From Combretum micranthum (Eukaryota > Streptophyta > Magnoliopsida > Myrtales > Combretaceae), in NCBI GenBank assembly GCA_024138025.1, contig JAMXBD010000168.1:248001-312000 (forward strand): a DNA stretch of 64,000 nt. Reading direction: 5' to 3'. How positions within the stretch are numbered: the stretch's first letter is position 1; the number at the start of each line of letters is the position of its first letter. Below are positions 11,833 to 24,278 of this stretch, piece after piece. The notes below the pieces were generated by a model. The model searched no databases, had not been told where the DNA came from, and worked only from the letters and a program-made list of their open reading frames with translations. The position numbers and the translations under genes are program-made.

Positions 11833-12254
11833 TAACTTTTAATTTGTAATTTGAGAAATACTTGAGACATTCTAAATTTGGAAAACCACTATTTATTTTG
11901 TTTTTAGGTAGTTTAAAAAATAAGTACGTGATACTTATATATATAAGCCAGAAAAAACAATTATTACTACTATATATCTCATATATGGCAAAAAGAAAAA
12001 AGAGATAAAAGTTTGTAATTTAACAAAGATTTTCCGTTTCTTTTTCACTTTTTAGTTTTTGTTAAAATAAACTAATATGTACAAGGAACCTCCTCTCCAT
12101 GCTTTTCCCCTTTCTCCTAGTGAGGTTTTTCAACATTCTTCATAACGATTGAGATAGGGATCATCATGGAAGGAATGGGATCTTTATGCATGAAGGGAGA
12201 ATTAAACATCTCTACAACTTTCTTATCGATCACTAGATTGCCTAAACTTTGGCT
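11833..12254. other. Host or older-repeat DNA left of element A1
   Basis: AT-rich non-coding DNA containing the right copy of the MITE target duplication and the left flank of element A1. The last bases, GGCT(T), resemble GGCCT directly after 42801 on the far side of A1, consistent with a decayed target duplication. Confidence 0.5.
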
Positions 12255-13962
12255 TATAAACCCCCGAATTTTTCGATAATGGTTTTGGAATATTGAATCG
12301 AAACCCTAAAAAATGACCCAAGTTGAAACCAAACCTTAAACAATTTTGATCATGAAATTTCATAAGAGAATCATCAAAAACAAAAATAAAAAATTCAATA
12401 ATCATTCGATTCAAAAAATCCGAGTGTGAGACAATCATCTATCCGATCCTAATCAAAACCCCTAAATTTCAAGGGTAAAGTTGGTTAAACCCTAACCCTA
12501 GTCAAACCGTGGTTTCAAAAGTTAATAAAAAGTAAGACAATCTAATAGTTTCAACTCCGATAAACCCACGCTCTCAAACCCTAGAAAATGAAATTGAGTT
12601 AATGGCTTATAAGAGTTCGTAATAATATAAGGAAGTATAAAAATATTAGATTCGCAATTTTCTAGTCTTTCGGATCCAAACAGGATCAGTTTTCAAAAAA
12701 AGGTGCCCTGGTGTACCGGATAGTGAAAATATTCCGACAATACACTAGACTCGTAAAAATAAAGATTTCAAAAATATCGATTTCACAATTTTTCAGTAAA
12801 TAAAAATATCTGATATAGCTCGTTTATACGTATTTTTATTACTACCGGTATTTTATTTATCTAGTTTACTATTCATAATACTATTCCTACTATTCATTAC
12901 TATTTCACTATCTCTACTTTTTTTATACCTATTTCTTACTACCTATACACCTATTTCTTACACTTTTACATTTCCAACACAATTTTATTCACATCAAACC
13001 TTACACATTATTACTTTACAAAAATTACAAAACAAACAAATATCCTCTATCTCTCTCTCCCCCTTTAATGCCACTGGCCTCCCTCTCTCTTTCCTCTATA
13101 TTATTTCTTTTTCAATTTATTTTATTACATCTAATTTCCACTCCAAAATTCTATAAATACCCCTTCCCTCCTTCATTCTTTCCCACATTCATTTTACATA
13201 ACAAAACTCCACCAAAATTCTCTCTCAAAACCTCTCTCCAACAATCCCCTCTCAAAACACTCTCTACCATCTACTACGCTTTAAAGAAAATGACAAACAC
13301 ACTGTCCATTCATCACTTTTCAAATCCTCCATTAAACGTTAGGTAAAATCTACCTATACTCTTTATCATGTTCATACAACTTAGCATAAGCTTAGTGTAT
13401 GTTTCTTAGACTCATGAGACTTAAAGAAGCAACAATATGTTCATGTTTTGTTTTTGTTGAAGTTCATATTTTACATTATGTTATTATGTTGTTGTTATTA
13501 TTGTTATTATTATTTTTGCTCTAATCTAGCTTCTATATATTATTATGTATATATATTTCTTTAGAGCATATAAGCTCACTTGTTATTTATTTATTTTCAC
13601 GCTTTGTAATTTATTTATTTAATTTATGCTATTATTAAGACTAATCTTTCTAGTCTTAGACTTGTCCATATCAAGTCAAAACGATTTTTCTTTCTTTTCT
13701 TTTCTTTTTTTTTCTTTTTGGGACTAGTCTAGTCTTAGTCCCGGTTGCATTGATGAAGCTAAAGCTCCCAATACATGATCGGGATACCTTGATGAAGCTA
13801 AGGTTCCCAATGCTTGACCATATTATTACGTTTATTTGCTTATGAGTATTTGTTTCTATCTTATTATGTATTATTCTTACTTTTTTATTGCTACATAATC
13901 ATATTCATGTATGATTAGAATGTTGTTGTCTTAATAAAAACAAAAATGGGTTCTTTCTTAAA
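12255..13962 (+). mobile_element. A1 5' LTR, segment 1
   Basis: This segment starts TATAAACCCCCGAATTTTTC, where the canonical start would be TGTAAACC, so the G appears mutated. It continues up to the B insertion after TTAAA. It contains TATAAATA at 13152-13159 preceded by a CT-rich stretch. It also has a two-copy 40-bp repeat CCTTGATGAAGCTAA... at about 13750-13820, just after a GGGACTAGTCT / AGTCTTAGTCCC inverted pair. The frame at 13068-13346 lies in this U3/R region and has a diverged counterpart at 35905-36183. It is treated as LTR sequence, not a gene. Confidence 0.85.
13152..13159 (+). promoter_or_regulatory. TATA box of A1 5' LTR
   Basis: TATAAATA followed by CCCC. Equivalent boxes occur at 25157 (A2), 35988 (A1 3' LTR) and 36904 (C). 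A CT-rich block with a single GC box lies about 80-90 bases upstream in each (GCCACTGGCC here, GCCGCCGGCC in the 3' LTR), so promoter architecture is conserved across the family. Confidence 0.6.
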
Positions 13963-14117
13963 TGTAAAATATAGAAATAAAGACAGAAATATAATGAATT
14001 ATGAATCATGAGATGATATAGGATGAGTTTAAAGTCAAAACAAGTAAATTGTAAAAGTTTAAGTTTAGTTGTAGGACAAATATTAAAGTTTGGATTTCTA
14101 CAATTTTTGACAACTGT

Positions 14118-14407
14118 ACGCCGCCTCCTAGAGAATCTACGTTGCCGGCGTAGAGACGGCATAGATGGGAACAGTAGCGTTTTTCTTAATGCTAGGAGGA
14201 ACGCTACCGGCATTCACTAGGTTTTTTTTCTCAACACCAGCATGAAAGCCGCCAGCGTAGGGCAAGGATTTGTTGGCATATGAAGAAAGAATTTAAATTC
14301 TGGAAATCAAGGCCCCGACGAACGCTGCCGGCGTTCGTGTAAAGTTTGCCAGCGCATGGTGTATGCCAACAAGATCTACAAGTACGCCGTCGACGTAGAG
14401 CCAGCGT
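14118..14407 (+). repeat. GC-rich palindrome array upstream of the B 5' LTR TATA box
   Basis: This block stands out from its AT-rich surroundings. It contains repeated imperfect palindromes: GTACGCCGCC, TTGCCGGCGTAG, GCTACCGGCA, AGCCGCCAGCGTAG, CGCTGCCGGCGTTC, TACGCCGTCGACGTA and GCCAGCGTATG. Spacing is 20-90 bases. The last unit ends about 12 bases before the TATA box. The 3' LTR has the same array at 21029-21327. Promoter-proximal placement suggests an enhancer or binding-site array, which is an inference. Confidence 0.7.
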
Positions 14408-14419
14408 ATGACCAAATTT

Positions 14420-14428
14420 CTATAAATA
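14420..14428 (+). promoter_or_regulatory. TATA box of B 5' LTR
   Basis: CTATAAATA directly downstream of the GC-rich array. Its counterpart in the 3' LTR is at 21337-21343. Transcription would be expected to start 25-35 bases downstream. Confidence 0.6.
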
Positions 14429-16132
14429 CAAGACGTGAAAAAAAATTTCGACACATTTTCTTTATATCATTTTCTCCTTCGTATAAGAGAGTTTTGGAGT
14501 GTTCTTAGAGATTCATGCTTGGAGAATCATCGGGAGGGTGTTTTTTATCCAAAGTAAGTGATCTTAACCTTCTCATTTGGATTATATACAAATTTATACA
14601 AGTTTCTTAAGGTTTGGTTGAATTTTTATATGAAGGTTTTTGGAGAAAAACCCTAGCACGTGTGAGATCTGTGAATTAGTGAATGCAAGATCGGGTTTTA
14701 GTAATTCAAAATAGTAAGTAAATCTCCTCTATTATGGATTCAAACAAAATACGAGTTAAACAATCCTTATATGTTCTTTATGTTATGCGAATTAGAGTTT
14801 TAGTGAAAATATTTGGTGATTGTAGAGTTTTGTACGGTTCCTTGTTATTCTTGAGGATAATTGTGGAGTTTAATCGGAATAGATAGTACAATAACGGAGA
14901 TTTCTAAATCAGGTTAGTGTAGATAGGTTGTTTTATGTTAAGTTTGATTTATCTATGAATGTTGGTGATTTGATATATGTTGATATGTTACAGGTTGAGA
15001 TTTGGAGTTGTTGTTTGATATCGGGTTTAGGAGTTTGAGAGTTTGGTGGTAGTGGTTGGTTGTGTTGTGGTTTGGTTTTCTAGTAGTTGTTGACGATTGT
15101 CTGTGAATAGTTCAAGTTATCTCCTGAATATAAAAGGTACGACCAATCCATTGTTTGATGTATGTGCTTGTAGATTAGAATTTTGATGATGGAGGAACAG
15201 AATTGCATAATGAACTTAATAAATATTTGGCTTAATAATTGTCTGTCTGGTTATGGTTGGCTTTGACTAGTAGAGACCTGGCAGACAGTGATACTGGTGA
15301 GGTACCCTGATGATTTTAGTGTAGGTTGTCCCGAGTGGGCTCATGCTATATGATTCCGGTAGAATTTAGTTGTTCAGAATTGGGATGTTTGGGGAGTACC
15401 CACTCATCCATATATGTATATATTACTTATTTTCAAAATCAGTTGGTTGTTTTTAAAGTAAAGTCTGAGTTACTCTGAGTTCGGGATTTATGTATACTAG
15501 ATTCTGAACTGTGTTGTTTTGCTGGACTAAAATAGATAATAATCTGTTGTATGCATTTGGTTCAGTTGCATTTATTTATACATGTTGTATGTGCATATCC
15601 TTGCTTGAACTAGATTGGATATTATCATACTGGGCTTCACCGCTCATTCTGTTATATTTCAGGTACAAGTAATGATAGTATGATGTATGATCTATCGGTT
15701 TTTGATATCGTCTATGAGGATGGGGATGGCGTTAGCGGTCCTGACTACCCTGCTGATGACTAGTTGTATAGTCATAGATGACATAGGATGGATCAAAGAA
15801 GACTTCTTATTTTTTATTGTTATTTATTGTTGGATTCATGTTTTGTTCATTGAATTTTTCAGTTGTATTTGGAGTTTTATATGTGGTAATAGTTTTAGGG
15901 TATGATTCGACTTGTTGACCTGTAGTTATGTCAACAATGTCTAGTTTTCTAATTATGGAGATTATATTCTTATCAAATGGATTATTTATGAGGACCACAT
16001 GTCTTTTGTTATACCTTGTGAGTTATACAGGTGTTATTCATGTTAATTGTTGAAATTAAAGCCTTAGCATGTCCTATTATGAGAGGACGCATGGCGGGTT
16101 GTAATGCCAAGATTAAGGTGTTACAACTTAAT

Positions 16133-16144
16133 TGGTATCAGAGC
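16133..16144 (+). other. Element B primer-binding site, initiator tRNA-Met type
   Basis: TGGTATCAGAGC, seven bases after the 5' LTR end, is the standard site complementary to the 3' end of plant initiator tRNA-Met. It is intact. It is not part of a tRNA gene, as no cloverleaf surrounds it. Confidence 0.92.
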
Positions 16145-16311
16145 AATAGGTTTTGAATTGGTAGATCTAAGTTTTGACTCCTTAGGACGGTGAGATATGA
16201 TGAGAGGGGTAGATAAATAGGGTTGTTGTTTAGTTAAGTTATTGATGTTTAGATTTAAGTTGTTGTATCAAGTTGGATACCCTTGTTCTAATCTATGATG
16301 TTTTGTTTAGA

Positions 16312-17458
16312 ATACCGCCTAGGAGAACAAATGCTGAGGAAAATGAGCATGAACATCAAGCTAACAATGAGAATTTACCACCTCCACCGGCAGGTCAAGC
16401 ACCAGTAGATGTAGCACAACTCATGCAGGCTGTGAATGCCCTGTTAGGAGTGGTAGGTTAGCAGCAGTAAGATATGAGGAGGGACATGCAAATAGTCCAA
16501 GAAAATGCTGATGCTTGGAGGCAAGAGACACAAAGGTTGAATGGAAATGGGGGTAATGGAGCGCGACATCCAAATGTGCTGAGCCTTAACAAGTTTATGG
16601 ATTTAGTGCGCAAGTTTGAGCCAGTGTCGAGAAAACTATTAGAAGCTCAGGTGTGGATAGAGGAAGTGGAGAAAAAATTTATAAAAATTGGACATTCCTA
16701 AGAACAAGAAGGTAGAGTATGCATCATATTTACTATCTGGTAGGGTAAATTACTGGTAGGCGAGTACTAAGAGGCACATGCCAAGCATAATTACATGGCA
16801 GATGTTTCATCAGGCTTTCTTCAAAGAATACTTCCCCGACAGCATTAAGCAAAAGATGTTGCAAGATTATTATACGACGCTGCAAGGAAAGCTTTCAGTT
16901 GAGGAATATGAGGTCGAGATACATAGATTGATGAGGTTTCTACTTGATGCACTGAAAGAAAGTGAGGAAGCAAAAGTTAGTCGATTCATCACTAGAGATA
17001 CAGTACCAGGTGAACTTGATGGATCTGAGCAGTTATGCAGCAGTTGTGAACAAGGCTAAGATGATTGAACAGGGTTTGAGCAGAATCAGGAGCCAAGAAC
17101 CACCAAGGAATCAAGTATATCTGGAGAAGAGACCAACTATCAGTGTTGTTACCCAGGATAAGGGAAAAAGACCATTTGTGCAACAGTACAGATCTATAGG
17201 GTAGAGTTCTGATAAGAGATGCCCTAGATGCCTTGGGCCACACGACTTGAGGGACTGCAAGTGGACAAAGAACGCGTGTTTTTCATGTGGAAAGTTGGGA
17301 CATAAGAGTAATGTTTGCATAAAGAAGACAGTTCCACAAGTTTGCTGTTTTAAATGTGGTTAGAGAGGACATAGAGCAATGAATTGCAAAGGGGGACAGT
17401 TGGCAGAGTTTCCTTTGGACAAAGTTAGCGAGCACCAGCCAAGATTTATGCTCTTTAG
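16312..17458 (+). pseudogene. Element B gag (capsid and nucleocapsid), disrupted
   Basis: The usual MPPRR-like start is seen as IPPRRTN at 16312, the start codon having become ATA. A proline-rich linker follows. In-frame stops lie at 16459 and 16469 and at the end of a 16474-16701 frame. The capsid region (about 16560-17080) contains motifs such as ITWQMFHQAFFKEYFPDS and SVEEYEVEIHRLMRF, typical of retrotransposon gag, but spread over three frames. Three CCHC-like zinc knuckles lie at about 17217-17395 (CPRC...HDLRDC, CFSCGKLGHKSNVC, CFKCG...GHRAMNC), the last with a stop codon inside. Confidence 0.85.
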
Positions 17459-20400
17459 ATGAGTGAGACAGCTTCTATAGACACTGTTGCGAGTATGTTA
17501 TCTATATTACAGTATAGTGCCTATGTTTTATATGATACTGGTGCTAGCTTCTCATGCATATCTAAATTTTTTGTGAGTACATGTGGTTTATGTCTGGAAA
17601 TCATGTCTGATGTGGTATTTGTTAGTACTCCTTTGGGTTTCGGATCTGTCTTGGATAGAGTTTGTAGATCTGTGGATATTGTGATAGAAAGTAGACATCT
17701 ACCTGCTGATTTGATTGTGATTGATATGGTGGATTTTGATGTTATTCTGGGAGTAGACTGGTTAGCAAAATATCATGATGTTATAGATTGCCATCATATA
17801 GTGATAGAGTTTGATTTACCTGATGGAGATCGGTTTGAGTATAAGCTAGTGGCACAAAGACCCCCAGTGCTACCAACTTATGAGTTGTGGGGTCAGTTTT
17901 GGCATCGATGATAAAGGAAGATAAACTGATAGTGGAAGTGACAGATATACCAGTTGTGAGCGAATACCAAGAAGTTTTTCCAGATGATCTACCTGGATTA
18001 CCACCTATGAGGGAAGTGGAGTTTGGAATAGATGTGGCGTCAGGAACTACACCGATATCAAAAGCACCCTATAGGATGGCTCCTACCGAGTTTACAGAGC
18101 TTAAGGCATAGTTGGATGATCTGTTAAAGAAAAAGTTCATACGACTGAGTGTATCGCCATGGGGAACTCCAGTACTTTTCGTTAAGAAGAAAGATGGAAG
18201 CATGCAGTTATGTATAGATTACAGGGAACTAAATCAGGTAATGATGAAGAATAAGTATCCGTTACCAAGATCGACGACCTATTTGATCAATTAGCAGGAG
18301 CTTCAGTTTTCTCTAAGATTGATTTGAGATCTGGATATCATCAGTTGAGGGTAAAGGCAAAAGATATTCAGAAAACTGCTTTCAGGACGAGGTATGGAGA
18401 TTATGAATTCGTGGTCATGCCTTTTGGATTAACGAATGCTCCAGCAGTGTTTATGGATCTAATGAACCGAGTTTTCAGAGAATACCTTGATATGTTCATG
18501 ATAGTATTCATAGATGATGTTTTGGTATACTCAAGGAATAAAGAAGAACATGAGGAACATTTGAGATTGGTTTTGAATAGGTTGAAAGAGGAGCGGTTAT
18601 ATGCTAAGCTTTCAAAATGTGAGTTTTGGATGGAGCAGGTATCATTCTTGGGGCATAGTAAACGGAAGTGGAATATCAGTAGAGCCCGAGAAAATCAAAG
18701 CAGTGGTTGAATGGCCAAGACCTAAAACTGTGTCAGAAATAAAAAATTTTCTAGGAATGGCAGGTTATTATCGGTGATTTGTGGAAGATTTTTCCAAGAT
18801 TTCCAGTCCTTTGACGAGGTTAACACATAAGGAATTAAGTATGAATGGTACGAGAAGTGTAAAAATAGTTTCCAGTTGTTGAAAGACATATTAGTGAAAG
18901 CACCAGTGTCAACATTGCCAGTGAGTGGTGAGGAATATGCAATCTATAGTGATGCCTCGATTCAGGGTTTAGGATGTGTTTTGATGCAAGGGGGCAGAGT
19001 TATTGCATATGCCTCGAGATAGTTGAAACAGAATGAGAAAAATTATCCTACGCATGACTTGGAACTAGCGACAGTTGTACACGCTTTGAAACTTTGGAGA
19101 CATTATCTGTATGGTGAGAGATGCAAAGTGTACATAGAGCACAAGAGTCTCAAGTATATATTCACACAGAGGGAATTGAATATGAGATAGCGTAGGTGGC
19201 TGGAATTGATTAAGGACTACGACATAGACATACAGTACCACCGGGGAAAGCAAATGTCGTGGCAAATGCGTTGAGCAGGAAGCGGGTAGAGAATTTGGCA
19301 GCTATGATTACTACAGAACGGCATCTGATTGATGATATGAGGAAATTCATATTAGAGATAGTCACAAGACAAGTAGGTGAACGTTTGGCTAATATGAGAA
19401 TAAAGCCTACTCTTGTGGACAGAATTAAAACGGGTCAGTCAGATGATCAGAGTATATTGGAGATCAAAAGAAGAAGGAAATGGGACGAGCACCAGAATTT
19501 TATGTTGATGATGAAAGTATTTTGTGGTACAAAGGAAGGTTTTGTGTGCCGATTCAAGGAAATTTAAAGAAAGAACTGCTAAAGGAAGCACACTATTCTA
19601 GTATTCCATACATCCGGGAGGGAACAAGATGTACCAAGATTTGAAAAAGTTGTATTGGTGGAATAACATGAAAAAGGAAATTGCAGAATACGTTTCTAAG
19701 TGTCATACGTGTCAAATGATAAATATCGAACACTAGAGACCGGTAGGAGAGTTGAAATCGTTGCCAATACCACCGTGGAAGTAGGAACACATCACGATGG
19801 ATTTCGTTTCCGCTTTACCAAGATGAAAGAGAAGTTTATTTCAATTTGGGTTATTGTGGATCGTCTCACGAAGGCAGCTCATTTCATACCTATCAAGACC
19901 GGGTATAAGTTGGAACGGTTAGCTCAATTGTACATCAAAGAAATTGTGAGGTTGCATGGAGTGCCGGTATCCATTATATCAGATCGAGACACGAGGTTTG
20001 TGGGAAGGTTTTGGAAGAGTCTACATCGGGCGTTGGGAACAAAAGTGGTATTCAGTACAACTTATCACCCACAGACAAATGGTCAATCGGAAAGGACTAT
20101 TCAGACCTTAGAGGAAATGTTGAGGGCGTGCGTGTTGACTTTAAAGGATCTTGGGATGAGTATCTGCCTTTAGTATAGTTTTCGTATAATAATAGCTATC
20201 AAGCTTCAATTGGCATGCCTCCATACGAAGCGCTTTATGGTAGAAAGTATAGATCACCTATTCACTGGGATGAAGTAGGTGATAGACAAATGTTAGGACC
20301 CGAGTTGGTTCAGGATGCAGTCGATAAAGTCAATTTGATCAGACAGAGGTTACAAGCTGCTCAGAGTCGACAAAAGAGTTATGCGGACAAAAGAAGAAGA

Positions 20401-20860
20401 CCCTTGAATTTGAAGTGGGTGAGCATGTATTGCTCAAGATATCACCAACAAAAGGGGTCGTCAGATTTGGACTACGAGGAAATTTAAACCCTCGATACAT
20501 GGGACTGTACGAGATATTAGAAAGGATAGGCGACATGGCTTACAGATTGGCTTTACCGCCTACCTGACCTAGAAGGGGTACACAATGTGTTCCATGTGTC
20601 AATGCTTAGAAAGTATGTCCGGGATCGAATGAAGTCATTACTCTTGAACCATTGGAAGTATAACCGAACCTTACGACAATTGAAAGACCGATCAGAATTT
20701 TGGATTCTAAGGAAAAGATTCTGAGAAGAAAGGTGATCAAATATGTGAGAGTGCAATGGACTAATAAAACTGAACGTGAAGCTACCTGGGAGCTAGAAGA
20801 AGATATGAGAACAAAATATCCAAGTTGTTTCATTAATCCAGGTAACTTTCGAGGACGAAA
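17459..20860 (+). pseudogene. Element B pol (protease, RT, RNase H, integrase, chromodomain), disrupted
   Basis: Domains occur in Ty3/gypsy order. The protease (17459-17911) has the active-site DTGAS at about residue 27 and an ILGVDWL motif. The reverse transcriptase (about 17990-18700) has [27 protein letters not shown] and the catalytic FIDDVLVYS. RNase H (about 18900-19280) has YSDAS and ends VVANALSRK. The integrase (about 19580-20500) has a zinc region ending CHTCQ and the D,D-35-E pieces ISDRDTRF and [11 protein letters not shown]. The chromodomain-like tail is at about 20700-20840 (EREATWELEEDM). Several stops and frameshifts separate these, so no active polyprotein can be made. Confidence 0.9.
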
Positions 20861-20869
20861 GTTCTTTTT

Positions 20870-20882
20870 AGGAGAGGAGAGA
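20870..20882 (+). other. Element B polypurine tract
   Basis: AGGAGAGGAGAGA immediately precedes the TGTAAAAT start of the 3' LTR, the expected plus-strand primer for reverse transcription. Confidence 0.88.
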
Positions 20883-23045
20883 TGTAAAATACAGAAATAA
20901 AGATGGAAATATAATGAATTATGAATCATGAGATGATATAAGATGAGTTTAAAGTCAAAACAAGTAAATTGTAAAAGTTTAAGTTTAGTTGTAGGACAAA
21001 TATTAAAGTTCGGATTTCTACAATTTTTGACAGACGGTATGCCACCTCTTGGAGAATCTATGCCGCCGGCGTAGAGACGACATAGGATGTAAACAGTAGC
21101 GTTTTTCTTAACGCTGGGAGGAACGTTGCCGGCATTCACTAGGTTTTTTTTCTCAACAGGATGAAAGCCGCGGCGTAGGGCAAGGATTTGGTGTACGAAG
21201 AAAGAATTTAAATTCTAGAAATCAAGGCCCTAACAAACGTTGCTGGCGTTCGTGTAAAGTTTACCAACGTATGGTATACGCCGGACAAGATCTACAAGTA
21301 CGCCGCCGGCGTAGGGCCGGTGTATGACAAAATTTCTATAAATGCGAGACGAAAAGAATTTTCGACAGATTTTCTTTATATCATTTTCTCCTTCATATAA
21401 GAGAGTTTTAGAGTGTTCTTAGAGATTCATGCTTTGAGAATCATTGGGAGGGTGTTTTTGATCCAAAATAAGTGATATTAACCTTCTCATTTGGATTATA
21501 TACAAATTTATACAAGTTTCTTAAGGTTGGTTGAAATTTTATATGATGGTTTTGGAGAAAAACCCTAGCACGTGTGAGATCTGTGAATTGGTAAATGCAA
21601 GACGGGTTTTAGTGATTCAAAATAGTAAGTAAATCTCCTCTATTATGGATTCAAACAAAATACGAGTTAAACAATCCTTATATGTTCTTTATGTTATGCG
21701 AATTAGGGTTTTAGTGAAAATATTTGGTGACTGTAGAATTTTGTGCGGTTCCTTGTTATTCTTGAGGATAATTGTGGATTTTGATCAGAATAGACAGTAC
21801 AATAATGGAGATTTCTAAATCAGGTTAGTGTAGGTAGGTTGTTTTATGTTAAGTTTGATTTATCTATGAATGTTGGTGATTTGATATATGTTGATATGTT
21901 ACAGGTTGAGATTTGGCGTTATTGTTTGATATCGGGTTTAGGAGTTTGAGAGTTTGGTGGTAGTGGCTGGTTGTGTTGTGGTTTGGTTTTCTAGTAGTTG
22001 TTGACGGTTGTCTGTGAATAGTTCAAGTTATCTCCTGAATATAAAAGGTACGACCAATCCATTGTTTGATGTATGTGCTTGTAGATTAGAATTTTGTGAA
22101 TGGATGTAGGAACATAATTGCGTAATGAACTTAATAAATATTCGCTTAATAATTGTTTGCCTGGTTGTGGTTGGCTATGACCAGTAGAGACCTAGCAGAC
22201 AGTGATACTGGTGAGGCACCCTGATGATCTTAGTGTAAGATTGTCCCGAGTGGGCTCATGCTAAGATATGATTCCGGTAGAATTTAGGTGTTCAGAAATT
22301 GGGATGTTTGGAGTGTACCCACTCATCCATATATGTATATATTACTTATTTTCAAAATCAGTTGGTTGTTTTTAAAGTAAAGTCTGAGTTACTCTGAGTT
22401 CGGGATTTATGTATACTGGATTCTGAACTGTATTGTTTTGCTGGACTAAAATAGATAATAATATGTTGTATGCATTTGGTTCAGTTGCATTTATTTATAC
22501 ATGCTATATGTGCATAACCTTGCTTGAACTGGATTGGATATTATCATACTGAGCTTCGCCACTCATTCTGTTATATTTCAGGTACAAGTAATGATAGTGT
22601 GATGTATGATCTATCGGAGTTTTGATATCGTCTATGAGGATGAGAATGGCGTTAGCGGTCTGATTACCCTGCTGATGACTAGTTGTATAGTCATAGATGA
22701 CATAGGATGGATTAAAGAAGACTTTTTATTTCTGGTTGTTATTCATTGTTGGATTCATATTTTGTTCACTGAATTTTTCAGTTGTATTTGGAGTTTTATA
22801 TGTGGTAATAGTTTTAGGGTATGATTCGACTTGTTGACCTGCAGTTATGTCAACAATGTCTAGTTTTCTAATTATGGAGATTATATTCTTATCAGATGGA
22901 TTATTTATGAGGACCACATATCTTCTTTTATAACTTGTGAGATATATAGATGTTATTCATGTTAATTGTGGAAATTAAAGCCTTAGCGTGTCCTATTAAG
23001 AGAGGACACGTGGCGGGTTGTAATGCCAACAGGTTAGGTGTTACA
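20883..23045 (+). mobile_element. Element B 3' LTR (2163 bp)
   Basis: Same length and order as the 5' LTR, from TGTAAAATAC to GTGTTACA, then TTAAA target duplication. The TATA box is at 21337-21343 and the GC-rich array at 21029-21327. Small indels balance out so that the lengths are equal. Confidence 0.92.
21029..21327 (+). repeat. GC-rich palindrome array in the B 3' LTR
   Basis: Counterpart of 14118-14407, with units such as GCCGCCGGCGTAG, GTTGCCGGCA, ACGCCGGACA and TACGCCGCCGGCGTAG. Some units are better palindromes here than in the 5' LTR and others are eroded, consistent with CpG decay of a common ancestor. Confidence 0.7.
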
Positions 23046-24278
23046 TTAAACATAGAGAAGTAAACTAGATTTCTTAACAAAGGAATTTTCAACTAAAGAT
23101 CTAAGTTTTGTTTTTAATAAACTCTTTTCAAAAGAGAAGCTAATCATAAATTCTAAAAGAATTAGTAATGAAGATTTCTTCAAAATAATAAAAGGAACTC
23201 ATTTTTTTTATAAATCAAAACTAAATACTCCATAAATATATAATTGTTAGCATTGAACTTAAGATTTTAACTCAACCATATCTTTTATAATGCTAAGTTC
23301 TAATATTGACAATTATTTATTAAAAAAGCTTTTCTTATAAACTTATCTAAAACGAATTATTCCACCACTTGACAAATATTAAGAATACAACAAGTTTTTC
23401 CAATCAAGGTAAAATCAACTCACTATTTTAGAAACCAACTTAGAAAAATAAAATTTGCCAAGAAAGTAAAGTTTTAAAGATAAACTTATTTTCTAAAGAA
23501 GAAAAGGATATAAAAATGAGAGGAAAGCATACATCTAATACAACTCCAAATATTTGACCACACCAACAACTTAAGAAAAATTTTGAAAAGATTATTTTTC
23601 AATCGCTAGAAATAAAGTTGGTGGATAACTTTAAGAACCAAATTTTTGGAAATGAAGTTACTTTTGAAAAGTGAGGAAATGAAATAATAATAGAAAAACA
23701 CTTACTTATAACAACCCAAGTATATTTTAGTTTTCCTTCTAATAATTTAAAAAGGAGAAATTTTCTAAGTTTCATCTTTTAAAACTCTTAAAGACAAATT
23801 GTTTGTGAAATATCAATATTGAACAACATTACAAAAATCATGCATACAATATGAGTATATATATATATATATATGTTCAAAGGATTTTCAACTATATAAT
23901 TATCCATATATTTTGCTTAAGGATTTTTGAGTAAAGAGGTTTGGAAAATCATATTTTGTGAACTATAAATTCGTAATTATTCTGTACCGTAGTAATTTGC
24001 AACACAAACAACTTTTATGAAAAAAATAACCTTAGAAATGGATAGATCTTTTCGAATAGGTATAAAATGGTATATTATATGCGCAATTCCGAGTTAAAAT
24101 GATCAAGTTATGGCCATTTTTTAGAATTACCCTTTATATGAAATTTAACAATCTTATGACATAGTTTTTTATAAGTACCATTGAATCAACAAGAAACACT
24201 CATTATGGGTATTCTTCTTGATTAGGTGATCCCAAGGAGGAATGTTCATACCTAAAGGATTATTTCGATTAATGGAAT
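23046..24278 (+). mobile_element. A1 5' LTR, segment 2
   Basis: It resumes A1 LTR sequence after the B target duplication (TTAAACATAGAGAAGTAAAC), matching 40471 onward in the 3' LTR. It ends at GGAAT, where solo LTR A2 was inserted. It is non-coding and AT-rich and includes an (AT)n run near 23858-23875. Confidence 0.88.

Larger units (their letters stand above)
13963..16125 (+). mobile_element. Element B 5' LTR (2163 bp)
   Basis: TGTAAAATATAG at the start and GGTGTTACA at the end. It contains a GC-rich palindrome array (14118-14407) and a TATA box (14420-14428). The frame at 15687-15905 has a counterpart at 22606-22824 in the 3' LTR and is LTR sequence, not a separate gene. By eye the two LTRs differ by a modest number of substitutions, many of them at C/G positions. 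Confidence 0.92.
13963..23045 (+). mobile_element. Chromovirus-type Ty3/gypsy element B (Tekay-like), complete but inactive
   Basis: A full structure of 9083 bp: two LTRs of 2163 bp each beginning TGTAAAAT and ending GTGTTACA, a primer site for initiator tRNA-Met, gag, pol with a C-terminal chromodomain-like segment, and a polypurine tract. An exact 5-bp duplication TTAAA flanks it (13958-13962 and 23046-23050). The chromodomain and the tRNA-Met primer site place it among plant chromoviruses, probably near Tekay/Del. That clade call comes from known family traits and was not tested by a tree. Many stops and frameshifts show it is dead. It sits inside the A1 5' LTR. Confidence 0.9.

Noticed and set aside
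13068..13346. 92-codon frame, with a diverged counterpart at 35905-36183
   Set aside because: Both lie in the TATA-proximal part of the A1 LTRs. The similarity is explained by LTR identity, and the frames differ by frameshift between copies.
15687..15905. 72-codon frame conserved at 22606-22824
   Set aside because: The two are the same position in the two LTRs of element B. Conservation reflects LTR duplication, not coding selection.
16133..16144. Possible tRNA-Met gene
   Set aside because: Only the 12-base primer-site match is present, next to an LTR. No tRNA cloverleaf or promoter boxes surround it.
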